Source: Nymphaea colorata
Lineage: Eukaryota; Streptophyta; Magnoliopsida; Nymphaeales; Nymphaeaceae
Direction of reading: 5' to 3'
DNA: 64,000 nt
Assembly: GCF_008831285.2 (NCBI RefSeq)
Contig: NC_045150.1
Location: 3,858,001-3,922,000, forward strand
The first letter of the stretch is position 1; the number at the start of each line of letters is the position of its first letter. The position numbers and the translations under genes are program-made. Below the pieces are notes generated by a model. That model was given only the letters and a program-made list of their open reading frames with translations. It was not told the DNA's origin and did no database searches. Shown here piece by piece: positions 33,194 to 43,226 of the stretch.

Positions 33194-35306
33194 GGCTACA
33201 ATTCCTAGTCTACTTCAAAAGTGATCCTACAAATAAAAGTTCAATGTTCTCCAGTAAAAACAAATGATATTAGCACGTCAAAAAAGAGAAATAAACACTC
33301 AACTGAACAATCACACCCACACCGGTATATCCACACCAATGTAACATAAGTATCCATGCAACATGGTATATATTACTCATTCCATTCATACCAATAAATG
33401 AACATACATGTGCATCTTTTTGAAAGCACTCCTGAAAACTTGCAGCAAAAGAAATGCAGACTTGAAACCGATAACTTATTTTATGAGGCACAATTGGCTG
33501 ATATGGCCTACATGCAGCTCAACTAAAGTAAAAAAAAAGCTGTGAAATGGACCAATTTTCCTTCCTACATACTTGCAACGACCTACCAACTTTGATTTTC
33601 AGGGAACAGGTTATTTTTTTTTGTAAATAACTGCACAAAGTGCGAACAGCATACTTGCAAAGTGCATCGTCCAGAGAGCAACTTGTATGTGTGAATCAAA
33701 CATTTATAAGAAGACAACTGAATTACTTGAGAATCTTTTATTTTAAATAACATGCAGCTTCAATCCAGATACAACTTGTTGCAGCTCACGTTCCTAGAAT
33801 GCTTTCTAAAGGTAGAATTCACATCTGCGCGTTAGTGTTTTGACTGCTTGCAGCTTGACACATGTTCATAGGTTTCAATTTACAAACAGAAAACATAGTT
33901 TACATTCTAGGTGGCGTTGTTCACACATCAAACTTTGTATATGCTTCTTTTCTCCAAAAATCAGTTCGGGTTGTATAGTTGATGTCTCCTGTGGTATTAT
34001 CAAATAAAATTTTTTGTGAATTACATGCACTGGCATCAAGCCTTGCACACCTAACAAGCAGAAGTTTTTTTAAATGAAGGCAGAAAATATGGTCGCATCA
34101 GCAGCTTCTCAGCAAGGTGCTTCCAACCCCCCATAATCTCATTCAATCTCAACAAATTTTGTTATAAGCAGCACCACAGGGGGTGAGCAGGAGGTAAGAG
34201 GAGAGTGTAAAGGGTGTCAAGTAGAAGATGTCCATTAAGATCTCAAACCCTTCTTTTCAGCCCACTTCAACTCAAAAGAGGGATTCCACAACCCAAGTAG
34301 AAGGACATGATACATGTATCAATGGAATGAGGAAGAATGACTGCGTGAAAAGGGATTCCACAACCCCTTATTCCAGAAGAGTGGAAAGGTTGTCGACGGC
34401 AGCCATTGCCAGAACAAAGCATGAACAGCAGATTTACTTACATCCCTATTGCCAAATCATACATTTAAACCAAAAAAAAAAACCAAAGACGAAGCTATCA
34501 TTTTATTCACACCAACCAGTAAAAGGGAACATCAAAAGAACACCCAAATCTACCCTCCCTACACAATATAAGCAAAGAGACAAAGGGTAAGGAAATAATT
34601 TGTCACATTTGAGAAAACAACATAAAATATACATTATTCAACAAAGTAACCCAACCATAGAAGGCTATGCCCGAAGTTGTAACAAGATATTCAGTAAAAT
34701 ACACCAACAGCAGTCAGTAAAGCATACCAACAATAAAAACAACACAAAGAGAAGAGGGCTGCCTTGTGCAACAGAAGATGCAGAAACAAAGGGAGTACTA
34801 TGAGAAAGCAGGCACGCACGAGGAAGTAAACTAGTTTACCTTAGCTTTTTGCGATGGAGTAACACGGGCAACAAACAGCGGTTCTTGATAAAACAGCCAA
34901 TTCAGCAAACGATGCATGTCTATGCTTGGGTAATCTCCAGAGCCCAACCATCAATTACAAAAGCAACATACTGGATGTAGAAAACACCAATTCTAACTCC
35001 TTTTAGAGAACTCAAAGCATCCACTGGCACTTTTAACTGGACAAAATTAAACCATTTTCTACTATGTGCCTAGTGACGATACATTAGCAGCCAAAGGATA
35101 CTTCAAATTATTCGGATATCTATGAGTTACAGATAAGGTAGTGATACCCTGAGAGGGAGAAAAAAAAACTTGGTGAATTTGACAACATGAAAACAGATTT
35201 CTTGAAATGGCTCCTCACATTCATAAATTTTGTATTATACAATTTATGCAATTACTTGAGATATAAAATGACAAAGTTTGCACCTTAGGCTCTGAGGTGC
35301 TTATTC
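33194..35306. other. Single-copy spacer between repeats A and B
   Basis: This 2.1-kb stretch is present once inside the 11.7-kb element. It is A-rich and holds a plus-strand frame of 120 codons (34228-34590) that is lysine-, threonine- and serine-rich without a known domain. No transposase motif is visible. Confidence 0.5.
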
Positions 35307-35896
35307 GCACTGTAAGCAACACACTTTCCAAGCTCCTTGCAATTTCATCTTCTGTCCTCCCATTTAATAACAGAAGTTGTCCTTTCTGCTCTACATGATC
35401 TAACTAACATAAGTTCTACTACCATTTGATAGCTTATGCATGACTAAGTAGTTTGTGATAGAAAGCGCAAGAAATAAGCAGGATCATGTCCAACAGAAAC
35501 AACATCAGCAAGTTTATCAAAAGGAACCATACTATTAGATCTGGATGCTAGCAGTCTTCCTATTACGTTTCTCACGTATGCGTACACCATCTGTGCATGC
35601 CTGAGTCTCCACCAACAGCAGCACAAAACAAGATCAAGGGCGTCTTCCCTTCATCCACATACTGAAGATCTTGCATGAAGGAAGAAAAGAGAACTAAGAC
35701 CACATTCTGATCACATCCACATACAGCTTGCACACAGAAGAAAGTTTATGATCTTATATATTAAAAGATTATTAATTTTCTTTACAATAGTTATCAAATG
35801 CCAAAAGGAGAAAACATTTCAGTTGTGACAATTTGCCTTGATGAGACAAAAGTGACTTGGGCTCATGAGAAAAGAGAAGAATGAAGCATGACTAAC

Positions 35897-36017
35897 CAGG
35901 AGAAATTAGGTTGCAAGAGACCGCTATCTGAATGGCTGCATTTTGTTCATCTCCAGTAAGCATCCAAAAGTTGATTCCAGCCTTCCCAAGTAGATCGATT
36001 GTTCCAGGAACACTTTC
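35897..36017 (-). pseudogene. Captured P4-ATPase exon 3, repeat B
   Basis: Encodes [29 protein letters not shown] and [11 protein letters not shown]. The TGDK motif has its lysine changed to glutamate (TGDE). The acceptor that reads GCAG in repeat A reads GTAC here, so the splice site is lost. Family and role as for the repeat A copy. Confidence 0.85.
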
Positions 36018-36122
36018 GTACAATGGCATCCAAAAGAAAACGAAGACAATCTACTTAAGTCAAACCAAAAGGAAAGCTCTCACATCAAACAATACTCCCC
36101 ATAGAAGGAAAAAGAGAATCAC

Positions 36123-36231
36123 CTGCAGATGGTCTTCTATTTGTAGCAACTCCAAGTCTATTGCAGCAACTCCAAGAACCTCAAGACTGTGTTCCAAACA
36201 TTGGCAAACTTCAGGCACTTCTCCACTAAAG
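36123..36231 (-). pseudogene. Captured P4-ATPase exon 2, repeat B
   Basis: Encodes EVCQCLEHSLEVLGVAAID followed by a partial tandem duplication (LELLQ then IEDHLQ). The phrase CTTGGAGTTGCT occurs twice. A GT donor follows at 36122. In the intact family the sequence would read straight from AIED to RLQ. Confidence 0.85.
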
Positions 36232-36371
36232 GGAATGATTTGCATGCATTGACAAACTTTACATCTTCATTATACGACTTAAAGTAGAGAAAGAATCACT
36301 TGAACGAAAACCTGAACGTAGAGAAAAATCAAGATATCAAAAAATCAAGATCCCAAAACTAAACAGCTCAC

Positions 36372-36477
36372 CTCCCTCCCAGTCAACTATAGAAGCATTA
36401 GCCTCCTTAAACAACCCAGACCATTCTCCATATTCATCTTCTGATAATTCTCACCATGCCAAGCAAAGGGTTCGCAA
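36372..36477 (-). pseudogene. Captured P4-ATPase exon 1, repeat B
   Basis: Encodes LRTLCLAW, then a TGA stop (36453-36451) where repeat A has CAA, then ELSEDEYGEWSGLFKE and ANASIVDWE. The two copies thus carry different stops, showing independent decay after duplication. A GT donor follows at 36371. Confidence 0.85.
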
Positions 36478-39400
36478 CACCAAAAGCTGACCAGCGAATC
36501 CAGAAAAACAACAAAACCCTAAATCTTCACCATTCATGTTCAAACACTAACCTTTCGACGAAAACCTTGCAGATCTGCTCAAAGAGGAACAATCGAGAGA
36601 GGAAGAGACGGAGGGCTTCTTTTATAACTCCCGTTGAAAAATTCCAAAATTTTTATAGTGTCAAGTTCAATACCCAACTTTGACCCAAAAACCATACAAA
36701 AGCCGGTCCCTAACCTCTGCAAAATCACTGGTGGAACTAGCAATTTTGTGCAGTTTGAGGAAAATAAGAATCCAATAAGTTGAAAGTCCAAATCGAACAC
36801 AGGGAACAAACGGATATTAAGATAGACAAAAAAAATGCACATTTACTACCTCAAATAGAAACAGGTCAAAAGGTTCTTTAAAAGTGATGCTTACTAGTTT
36901 AATTATAGAAGTTGAAAAATAAACAATTCCTAAAGTGTCAATTTAGATCTTTGACTTGTGCTCCAACTCCTCCACTGAAAGGATCCACCCTTACATTTCT
37001 CCCAAAATCCTAACTCAATGCACGAAAAAGATAGACTAATTGAAAATTGTTTGGTTTCTGCAAGCAATCTAATTTCTCTACCAAAAATTCTCTATTTTTG
37101 ACATCAACTTTGCAACCACTGGGTCAGATCAGACTCCCTACAATAAAATAAACTAAACCCAAGGGATAAGTTTTGGGAAGCAAAAAAATCAATCAACAAA
37201 TGCTAAAGTCACCTAAACATCCACAGTTTTGGAATAGAATTCTGCAGCAATCTTTGCAATTGTAGGAGATTTATGGTGTAGAGGGTGTGGTTTCGAGCTC
37301 TCGGGCAATGTACATGCATAACACTTGGCTTCCTACCAATTATGACAAGCTAACAAACAAAAAACACAAGCAAACAATGGCAAGATTTTGCCGGTCTTTG
37401 TGCGAACTTTTGCAGCCAGCATTAGTTTTTGTTTCAGCCAAAAATTTATGTAAACTCACTCAAATCAAATTGGACGCCACAACTTTGTTGGGAACTCAAG
37501 TAAAGACTTGATTTTGAAGTACAAGATCAAACTCTCATGCAACATGAATCGGCTTTCCAAAACCACTGTACATCCACAAGAACACTGTTGAGTTGGGCTT
37601 TAAACTTCGACATCAGCTGCATGAATCAAAGGACACTGACTATGTAAAAAAAAAAAAAAAAGCTATTGATAAAAAAAGTTAAAAGCTAACGACTCTTTCA
37701 AACCCTTTCCTATGCAAACCTTAAAAGAGAAATCAACAAAAATACTGCCTAGCCTTAACATGAAAACAAATTGTGATGGGAACATGGAAAGGAGAAGATG
37801 AAAAATTCATTACACTCAGCATAAGTGGAATATGTTTGAGGGGTTTCACCTATTCTATGAGGGACTACCAGTTTGGTAATAAAAAGGGCAACATTTTTCA
37901 AAACCAGGGAGTTCCTCATATGCCCATGAAGTCAGGAAACATTACAAGAGATGTCAAGTGATTTCTTTTAAATAGTTTATAAATCATCAATTTAAATCAT
38001 AAGCAAAACATGCTCGTGTTGTGCAAATGATATGCCTTTCATTTACCCTCAATACCGTACAAGCATCGAGATTCATTTCACATCAATGTTGTTGAATCTC
38101 TAGAAGGGAAGCCTTTAAATTTCAAAAAAATGAATATAAAGTAATCATCCTCGACGTCTTAGGAAATAAAAAAGAAGAGTAGATATTGACCCAAGGATCG
38201 CACATCCATGAAAGATTGTTGCATTTCAATTCCTTCTAGATCAGCCTTCATGCCATTTATCTCTTGACAAACACCGTTTTTGTTTTTCTTGGTTTGCTTC
38301 TTTTGTTTTTCTACATTTGGCTTTTTGCCTTTTCATTTTTTTTTGCTTTTGATTTTCTTTTTCAGGCCGTCATTCACCTTTGAGGGAATACCTCACCACC
38401 CCAAAGGCTACTACGAAGCTCAACCGCTTTGGTGGTCAGGTGTAGTTTTGTCACATATCAACCTGTTTCACCTTGTGGGTTTTCAACATGCCAAAAGTTC
38501 ATAAGTCATTATCTTTACGGCATAGACATAAATCACCTATATGCCCACCCGGTACTCTTGATTATTAACCCAGATGAACAACTACGCAAACCTCGAGCCC
38601 ATCTCTCAACTCTTATTTTGTTACCTGCCAATATTTTATAAGGCATTATGGCTTCTATATTAGGATATTTTCCTGCTAAACCCTCACAGACACTTGATTG
38701 TTAGAGTCAATAACATCTCCTAGTCTTGACTTTCTCAGCTTCATAGGATTTTTCCAGATTTCCTCTTCTAGTGATTGACAACAAAAAAAACTTGAAAGTT
38801 TCCTTTTACTTCGGCAGGTAGTAAGAACAAAATGAAGGCACGTCATTGCATGATAAGACACTTTTAAAATGTTTTTAGGCACAATTAAAAATTTTATCTT
38901 TCAAAAAAATACTTGACATCAAATGGCATATCACTTGGAAGTAGGAACTCTCTTCTACCAAAAGAGGAGTTTTTATGAAACCAGACTGACTTTTTGGGTG
39001 GAAGAAGAACTTCATATGCTCTCCTATAAAAGTAGGGAAGATCAAACTATCCAATTCAAAACTTGAACTATCGAATTCAAAAATCAAATACAAATCATCT
39101 ATTCTACTCTATCCCCACCAATTTAATTACTCCTTCCTTGCACCTTATGCTAAATAAATCAGGAATTCAAGCAAAAAAAATAAAACAGTTTATAAGAACA
39201 TAAACACGTCCTAAAAAAGAAAAAGTGAACCTATATTTACTAAGTTGAACCCTTACCAACTATAACATATAAAATTTCTCTCAAAAAAAAAAGGAAAACA
39301 ACAAAGCAAACCTTTCCACCAATGTCGTGTGAGGTTAATGACTAAAGGTCCAAAATTCTAAAAAAAATGAAGACTACTAAATAATGTTGCAAATCCAACC

Positions 39401-39542
39401 TAATTGGTCCAACTGAAAACTGGTGGCCGTTTTACTTATGCCAAAGAAGTTTTGGATACAAAGAAAAAAAAATTGAAGGTCGTTTTTATATTTAAAAATG
39501 ATTTTTAATTTGGAGAAAATTCTATGAGAAACACAGGACAAC

Positions 39543-39700
39543 AAAAGGGTTCGCAACACCAAAAGCCGACCACCGAATCCAGAAAAACAATAAAACCCTA
39601 AATCTTCACCATTCATATTCAAACACTAACCTTTCAACGAAAACCTTGCAGATCTGCTCACAGAGGAACAATCGAGAGAGGAAGAGACAGAGGGCTTCTT
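39543..39700 (-). repeat. Third, short copy of captured P4-ATPase sequence (copy C)
   Basis: Similar to 29815-29970 and 36467-36625. It includes the start of exon 1 (LVLRTL, then broken) and the QICKVFVER piece. It begins at the very base where repeat B ends and runs into the right terminal region, where a GA-rich tract (39690-39925) follows. Confidence 0.85.
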
Positions 39701-40132
39701 CTTCAGCAAGGGCAAGAGAGACGAGGAGGGGAGCAGGAGAGTGAGAGGGCGAGAGAGACGACGAGGGGAGAAGGAGACTCAGAGGGTGAGAGAGATAATG
39801 AGGGGAGATGGAGATTCTGAGGACGAGGGGAGAAGGAGACTCAAAGGGCGAGAAAGATGACGAGAAGCACGCCAGAGGAGGCGACCAAGGGAGGCAGCTG
39901 CGGGCTTGCGGCAGGAGGGAGAGGGAGGCGATGCGTGGGTGCCCTAACAGTCTGAAAAAAAAAACTGGAATATGTTTCCACCTCTCGCAGTGGAAACAAA
40001 TTTCCAGAAAAATATTTCCGTAAACGTGTTTAACTGTCAAAAATGTAATTCCATGTTTGATGGAATGCGAAAAATTATAAAAGTTTGAATTTTATATCCT
40101 CTCTGCTACAGGATATTTCCAGGCCATCAAAC
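39690..40132. repeat. Right terminal region of the 11.7-kb element
   Basis: A GA-rich tract (39690-39925) is followed by the GGAAAC/ATTTCC-rich subterminal array and the 20-bp inverted repeat at 40113-40132. On the minus strand the GA tract and copy C share one open frame of 144 codons (40040-39606), a chance or chimeric frame without a domain. Confidence 0.6.
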
Positions 40133-41480
40133 GGCCCCTAAAAGCAATAGAAGAGGCAAACCATATTAAGTGCATAGTTCAAACACTTTTGAAAAGGTAA
40201 TCCGAAACAAAAAAATTGAACATGCCTCACAGTAACAGAACCTATTCTGATGCCCATAATTTAGAATGATAAGAGAAGGAATAAGCACCAAATCCTTGTC
40301 CATCATGGACATGAAAAACCAATACAACTGCAAGGAGTTCAAAGGCTGGCTGTCAAGCCGAGTTACTACAGTGAAAAATCAAAATCCTGTAGTGTTCAAG
40401 CCTTAACTTGTACAAATTTTTGAAATTTTGTAGCTTTTCAGTCAAATCAACTGCACCGCTAATAATTGTTGCATTATCTTTTTCCTACTTGAAACTTTTG
40501 CTAATGCAGCTTAGCTTGGTGCAAAGTCTATGATACAGGACAATTCCAAACTGACATGAAGAACTTATTTGGCTGCAACATTTGTTCAGATTTTTTTTAG
40601 TAGAATAGAAGTACAAAATAAATGTGTGTAAGCCACATAAATATACATCATCCACAAAAATCCATGTCTGTGCATGTGTATGTGTTTTCGAGGAAAGAGA
40701 TGTTCACATCTTCAATATTACATTTCCCTTTTTGTATCAATTTTTACTCCAAAAATTTGGATCCAACTTTGTAAGAAGGTGATTTATCTAGTGAACCCCA
40801 AAAAATCAAGTCCAGGTTGTTGCCATTTTGATGCCTAAAAAGTGAGAAATGCTTGAAATTAACCTTCCTTCAACATTTAACACTTGACATCAACAACAAA
40901 CAGCGAATTAACATTTCCCACCTAGGCGCTATTTTAAGAAAACCTACACTGAAAATTTCAGGCTTTCAGCAGAATGTCAGATAATATAAATCTAGTGCAT
41001 CTTATTACCCCGCAGCAGCATTGAAGGGAAAAATCAATCTTTGGCTTCCGAAATGATCATCCAGCGGAAACCGGTTTGGGTCTAGGACTACCGGATCGTA
41101 CATAATCAGATTTGAAATTAACAGTTCAGGATCCACATAATCCGTGTTATATTTTTCTATGTGATGGTTCCAACTTCCACCATAAGTACTTATCTTTCTG
41201 TTTGAATGCAAAGCTATAACAGGATATGAAGCTGAGAAATTGATTGGGTTGGATATCAAATCCAAACTTTAGTCTCTAGGCAGGTTTGCTTCGAAGGGCT
41301 TGTTTGATTGGAATCGATTAAGTTGGAATGACAGTGCAAGCATCGTCTTGCCGGTATGATCATGGATTCACGTCCACCTCAAAGAAACATAGTGTATATG
41401 ACAATGGATGGATGGCTTGAGACTTGATGTCCTTGGTAATTGACTGTCTTGAACTATTCGTCTGTGGATCAATTGGCCAA
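40133..41480. other. No gene recognised
   Basis: AT-rich sequence. A minus-strand frame of 86 codons (41265-41005) has no known domain. The sequence at 41297 (GGGCTTGTTTGATTGG) looks like the end of a common plant MITE, but a partner end is not certain. Confidence 0.45.
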
Positions 41481-42147
41481 GCAAACAAACACCCGGATAA
41501 CTTGTTCGAAATGGTGCCCGTCTCATACACGTAAGAAACCAAACAAACATGCGACTATTTTAGTCACTACTTTTTGGAACCGCCCAAAAAGATTAAGTTT
41601 GTCAGAAGGTGAAACGAGTGCGAGCTGATCTTCAATTGTCTCAGAACACCTACATCTCAGCATTCAAGTATGCACTTTGATATATTTCAGCGGCGAAGAA
41701 AATGATTTGAGATGACCGCTTCTTTTTTGTCCTTTTCCCATTCAAACATGACAGAGGATAAATGTTTCAGTTTCTTTCGCTTACGAAAGATTACTATGCA
41801 TAACTAGCGAGAGCAAACAAACACCCGGATAACTTGTTCGGAATGGTGCCCGTCTCATACACGTAAGACACCAAACAAACATGCGACTATTTTAGTCACT
41901 ACTTTTTGGAACCGCCCAAAAAGATTAAGTTTGTCAGAAGGTGAAACGAGTGCGAGCTGATCTTCAATTGTCTCAGAACACCTACATCTCAGCATTCAAA
42001 TATGCACTTTGATATATTTCAGCGGCGAAGAAAATGATTTGAGATGACCGCTTCTTTTTTGTCCTTTTCCCATTCAAACATGGCAAAGGATAAAAGTTTC
42101 AGTTTCTTTCACTTACTTACGAAAGATTACTATGCATAACTAGCGAG
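41481..42147. repeat. Tandem duplication, two 332-335-bp units
   Basis: The units start with GCAAACAAACACCCGGATAA at 41481 and at 41813 and end with ACTAGCGAG at about 41812 and 42147. They differ at only a handful of positions (for example TTCGAAATGG against TTCGGAATGG, and a 4-base CTTA insertion near 42115). The duplication is recent, with no gene inside. Confidence 0.95.
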
Positions 42148-42699
42148 CTGCTGATCAATGAACTCTTTTTAAGGAGCACATTAGCTTATCCTTCATATTC
42201 AGCTTCGCAGCTTTGCTGAAACTCATTTTGTAAATGATCTTAACAACCCCAACAACTCTTTCAATCTCTCTTCATCGACATTTTCTGAGATATTGTGAAC
42301 ACAAAAGTTTCAGCCTTTATTGCATATATCTAGCATAATTAGAGTCAAGCTGCTCACAAGGTCAGATGGCTATGTAAAAACAGAGGTTTTTGCACCCTGA
42401 AAGTATCAGGTCCAACACCATAACGAAGTTAATTAAGCTCTTCATGGTATTCAATTCACCTGCTCATAAATACCGTCAACATATTCTTAAGACCATTAAA
42501 TATTTTATTTTTATTGTATGAAAACGACATACGCAAAAACTTGGAGTATGAAGGAGTTGTTCTATATTTTGAAACAGTGAAAGAGAGATCTAGAGAGGGA
42601 GAGTAGAGCAGAACACATGCATTACAAATACCGCCATTGCCAAGATAACACAATTGTATAATACTCCAAACATTGCAGCCCAATTGATTGAAATCATCC

Positions 42700-43226
42700 T
42701 TGAAGCTTCCCGCAGTCAAACATGGAGGTCTGCAGTCTTACCCAAGAAAGAATCCCAACCAGCATCCTATTCCTCAATAAGATGATCGCCGTGCCACCAC
42801 TCTGTTGCAGCCTCCCCACCCAGTAGGCCGCCAAAATGAGTCTGAACCATCTTCACCTCCTCTACTGCACATACTTCTCCAATCCTTCTTTCACTCTTTG
42901 GTCTCTCTGTTCTTCATTCCCCTTTATCCCTAGGAGGCTTCTCCCAAGCACCTGACAAGCACAACAGCATTCTCCAGAGCACAGCATCCACCCTGACCAA
43001 TGTCAGGAGTCATTGGTTGCATGGCATCCCCAGTCACAGTCACCTTTCCCATGCAGACCTCATGACCCCACAACATCATCCATGGCGACCTGTACCTCAG
43101 AGATGAACACATTATGGAGTTCAGGTCGGTGTGCTCTACGACACTCACTGCTTCCAGTGCCCTCTCTATTTCACTTAAAACAATTTCTCTCAACTTCAGC
43201 GGGGTCGTCTTTTGTTGTCGCATCAT
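42700..43226 (-). pseudogene. MO1-type FAD-dependent monooxygenase, C-terminal exon, broken
   Basis: The frame from 43226 reads LKLREIVLSEIERALEAV, SLRYRSPWMMLWG, then MGKVTVTGDAMQPMTPDIGQ and GGCCALENAVVLVRCLGEA. This is the FAD-binding GD motif region of plant MO1/MO2-type (salicylate-hydroxylase-like) flavin monooxygenases. After LGEAS there is a TAG. In a shifted frame the family's C-terminus continues (KEGLEKYVQ, two stops, then FRLILAAYWVGRLQQSGG ... MFDCGKL near 42705). The lesions are one frameshift and at least two internal stops. A possible acceptor (TTGTAG) precedes 43226. Upstream exons with the N-terminal GxGxxG site are not found in the window. Confidence 0.85.

Larger units (their letters stand above)
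35307..39542. repeat. Direct repeat B inside the 11.7-kb element (4.2 kb)
   Basis: Collinear with repeat A (28665-33193). It ends with GAAACACAGGACAAC and joins without a gap to copy C at 39543. Internal deletions relative to A include about 100 bp near 36940 and about 70 bp near 37010. Confidence 0.9.
28416..40132. mobile_element. 11.7-kb gene-capturing DNA transposon (Pack-type, candidate)
   Basis: The unit is bounded by perfect 20-bp inverted repeats: GTTTGATGGCCTGGAAATAT at 28416-28435 and its reverse complement at 40113-40132. Both termini carry many short GGAAATAT/ATATTTCC words (28430-28640 and 39965-40120), as in the subterminal arrays of DNA transposons. Between them lie exons of a host P4-ATPase gene with introns, in two long direct repeats plus a short third copy. 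No transposase is recognisable, so it would need one in trans. On the right the similarity of the end to common plant termini continues into CGGCCCC; on the left it does not. The exact ends, target duplication and superfamily (MULE, hAT or PIF) are therefore unresolved. Confidence 0.6.

Noticed and set aside
39606-40040. 144-codon minus-strand frame as a functional chimeric protein
   Set aside because: It merges the terminal array, a GA-rich tract and a broken exon 1. Most of it is low complexity and splice signals interrupt it.
28416-40132. Assignment of the 11.7-kb element to MULE, hAT or PIF
   Set aside because: Flanking sequences give no convincing 9-, 8- or 3-bp target duplication, and no transposase is present, so a superfamily name would be a guess.
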